DNA from: Phycisphaerales bacterium
GTDB lineage: Bacteria > Planctomycetota > Phycisphaerae > Tepidisphaerales > Tepidisphaeraceae
Direction: 5' to 3'
Assembly: GCA_028288905.1 (NCBI GenBank)
Contig: JAQGHJ010000836.1
Span: 1 to 14,486 of the forward strand
Length of the DNA stretch: 14,486 nt
Part shown: in pieces, positions 13,547-14,486 of the stretch
Numbering within the stretch: the stretch's first letter is position 1
How the letters are laid out: each line of letters starts with the position of its first letter
Notes under the pieces: model-generated
Told to the model about the DNA's origin: nothing
Databases searched by the model: none
Seen by the model: only the letters and a program-made list of their open reading frames with translations
Position numbers and translations under genes: made by a program

Positions 13547-13924
13547 ATGAGCCGACCTCGCCTCCCGATCCCACTCGATCCGGTTCGCCCCGCCCGGTCC
13601 CGCCCCGACCGTCGGGCACTGACGGCGGCGCGGGTCGCGACGGGCGCGGTCGTGGCGGTGGGGCTGGGGGTGGTGGGCATCCGCCTGACGGCCGACGCGG
13701 GCGACGTGACGAGCCGCGTCGGCTGGGTGCGCCCGGATTTCGCCGTCCAAGCCGCCCGGGCGGCGGGCGTGACGACCGTGGCCGCGGCGCAGCTCGCGGC
13801 CCTGTCGGTCGTTTGGTCCACGTGCCGTCGCCGCGCGCCCGACACGCTGTTCGCCTTAGCCGTCATCGCGGTCGGTGTGGTCGCGGCGTTCGCCGCGGTC
13901 GTGCTCGTCGCCGCCGGCCAGTAG
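13547..13924 (+). CDS. Small hypothetical membrane protein
   Basis: 125 residues from ATG 13547, with a weak GAGCG before it. The N-terminal 25 residues are Pro/Arg-rich; then come hydrophobic helices at about 29-46 (VATGAVVAVGLGVVGI), a possible one at about 74-90 (TTVAAAQLAALSVVW), and about 99-123 (LFALAVIAVGVVAAFAAVVLV). Third codon positions are strongly G/C, as in neighbouring genes, which supports real coding. I recognise no family. It begins 34 bases after the second TM-TPR gene on the same strand, so an operon is likely. Overlapping frames on the other strand are longer in places but read as Arg/Pro-rich shadows. Confidence 0.6.
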   Translation: MSRPRLPIPLDPVRPARSRPDRRALTAARVATGAVVAVGLGVVGIRLTADAGDVTSRVGWVRPDFAVQAARAAGVTTVAAAQLAALSVVWSTCRRRAPDTLFALAVIAVGVVAAFAAVVLVAAGQ

Positions 13925-14010
13925 GTGCGCTCCGCCATGGCAGACCCTGGGGGCTGACCGTCGGGCTATTGCCCTAGTAGGTCGCCGCCACCTGGCTGCC
14001 GGCGAGTCGT

Positions 14011-14054
14011 GGCACAGGTTGCCGTCCCATACAAGCGTGCGATGGGACGGTGCC
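14011..14054 (+). repeat. Bulged inverted repeat, possible structured RNA element
   Basis: CCGTCCCAT (14022-14030) pairs perfectly with ATGGGACGG (14042-14050) around an 11-base loop. Alternatively, eight of these pairs plus GGCAC (14011-14015) with GTGCC (14050-14054) make a 13-bp stem with a seven-base bulge on one side. No T-run follows, so it is not an ordinary terminator. Confidence 0.55.
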
Positions 14055-14055
14055 G

Positions 14056-14190
14056 GCCGGGAATGGGGCAGGGGGCTTAACACGCCCGCATCGCCCTAAA
14101 TCTAGGCCCAACTAGAACCGTAAGATTGCGGCAGGTCCGATATCGCTTGGGGCGAGGGCAACGACCCGTCCCCGGCCGCCGGGAATGGGG
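14056..14190 (+). repeat. Direct repeat GCCGGGAATGGGG, two copies 122 bases apart
   Basis: Identical 13-mers at 14056-14068 and 14178-14190; each is followed by (C/T)AG(G/A)G, giving 16 of 18 matching bases. They could be binding sites or traces of a small duplication. Confidence 0.6.
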
Positions 14191-14366
14191 TAGAGTAGGC
14201 AGGCCACCCTGCCTTGCACGAAAAGGACTGGGCGGTGTCGGGCCGGCCGGCGGGGGGTGACGGCAGGTATTCTTGCCGGTCACATCCCAAGCTTTTGAGG
14301 CCCTCAAGAGACGGCCACTCCTGGCGCGGACCGATACGCATCGCCAGACCAACGACCTTCCAAATC

Positions 14367-14486
14367 ATGCAGATGCTCGACGCCAACTCCCTGCCGCTTC
14401 GACCGTGTCATTCGTCCCCCGCCGCTCGTCGCCGGCTCGCTGCGGCCGTGATGGCGGTGGCCGTGGGCATCGGGGGGACCGTCGCG
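14367..14486 (+). CDS. Start of a secreted or membrane-anchored protein, cut by the window end
   Basis: Open frame of 40 codons from ATG 14367 (or ATG 14373, two codons later) to the edge. It begins MQMLDANSLP, then has a basic stretch AARRRL (19-24) and a hydrophobic core AAAVMAVAVGIGGTVA (25-40), the layout of a signal peptide or a signal anchor. The double-arginine resembles a Tat signal but the motif is incomplete. Codons become strongly G/C-ending after the first dozen. No ribosome site stands out. The mature protein lies outside the window, so nothing can be said about its function. Confidence 0.5.
   Translation, partial: MQMLDANSLPLRPCHSSPAARRRLAAAVMAVAVGIGGTVA

Larger units (their letters stand above)
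13925..14366. other. Noncoding region with several inverted repeats
   Basis: About 440 bases without a credible gene. It holds a strong inverted repeat at 14011-14054, a 13-bp direct repeat (14056 and 14178), a 7-bp hairpin AGGCAGG-CCAC-CCTGCCT at 14197-14214, and CGGCA/TGCCG at 14261-14278. A short GGGC-TATT-GCCC lies near 13964-13975 after the membrane-protein stop. Nothing here ends in a clear T-run. The density of structure suggests a long 5' leader, a structured RNA, or several regulatory sites ahead of the gene starting at 14367. Confidence 0.5.

Noticed and set aside
12463..13938. 491-residue minus-strand frame opposite the second TPR gene
   Set aside because: Low-complexity Arg/Gly/Gln composition crossing an AT-rich gap; the plus strand has proper membrane helices and TPR-like repeats.
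13875..14099. 74-residue plus-strand frame after the small membrane protein
   Set aside because: Overlaps the end of the membrane-protein gene in another frame, crosses the hairpin region, and has no family likeness or ribosome site.

Overview
The window reads as chromosomal DNA of a high-GC bacterium, most likely a planctomycete of the Gemmataceae (Gemmata type). This rests on very high G+C at third codon positions, an Ala/Lys/Pro-rich HEAT-repeat protein, a TadE/TadG-like protein fused to a PA-IL-like lectin-type domain, and roomy intergenic gaps. The taxonomic call is an inference from style; there is no marker gene here. I see no rRNA, tRNA, CRISPR array, transposase, integrase or phage gene. 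The region looks like ordinary chromosome with a few unusual small structures.

Layout, left to right. (1) Positions 1-186 are the C-terminal end of a sulfate ABC-transporter ATPase (CysA type). (2) Positions 662-4397 hold a same-strand signalling set: a two-transmembrane HAMP sensor histidine kinase of the phytochrome-like class, a stand-alone Rcp1-like receiver protein, and a REC-GGDEF diguanylate cyclase with an intact I-site. A strong intrinsic terminator (4431-4463) closes it. The simplest reading is a phosphorelay that sets c-di-GMP level; a 10-mer, ATCGGGCGGA, recurs three times in its two internal gaps. (3) Positions 4828-5886 encode the TadE/TadG-like protein with a PA-IL-like C-terminal domain, a likely surface protein. 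(4) Positions 6035-8188 encode a five-TM LTA-synthase/phosphoglycerol-transferase-like sulfatase-fold enzyme. (5) A perfect 19-bp hairpin flanked by A and T runs (8259-8304) separates it from a convergent minus-strand gene (8335-9360) for an H1-like-tail plus HEAT-repeat protein. (6) recJ lies on the minus strand (9585-11426) and carries an in-frame low-complexity, hairpin-forming insertion just after its DHH motif.

(7) Divergent from recJ are two neighbouring genes of the same build (two N-terminal TM segments then a TPR-like helical domain; 11612-12529 and 12673-13512), followed by a small membrane protein (13547-13924). (8) A 440-base noncoding stretch with several inverted repeats and a 13-bp direct repeat precedes the start of a secreted-protein gene cut by the window end (14367 onward).

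No gene cassette here is clearly a new defence or mobile system. The most distinctive items are the recJ insertion, the pilin-like/lectin-like fusion, the paired TM-TPR genes, and the structured noncoding region near the right end. Start sites were moved from the longest possible ones where a Shine-Dalgarno sequence or codon usage argued for it.
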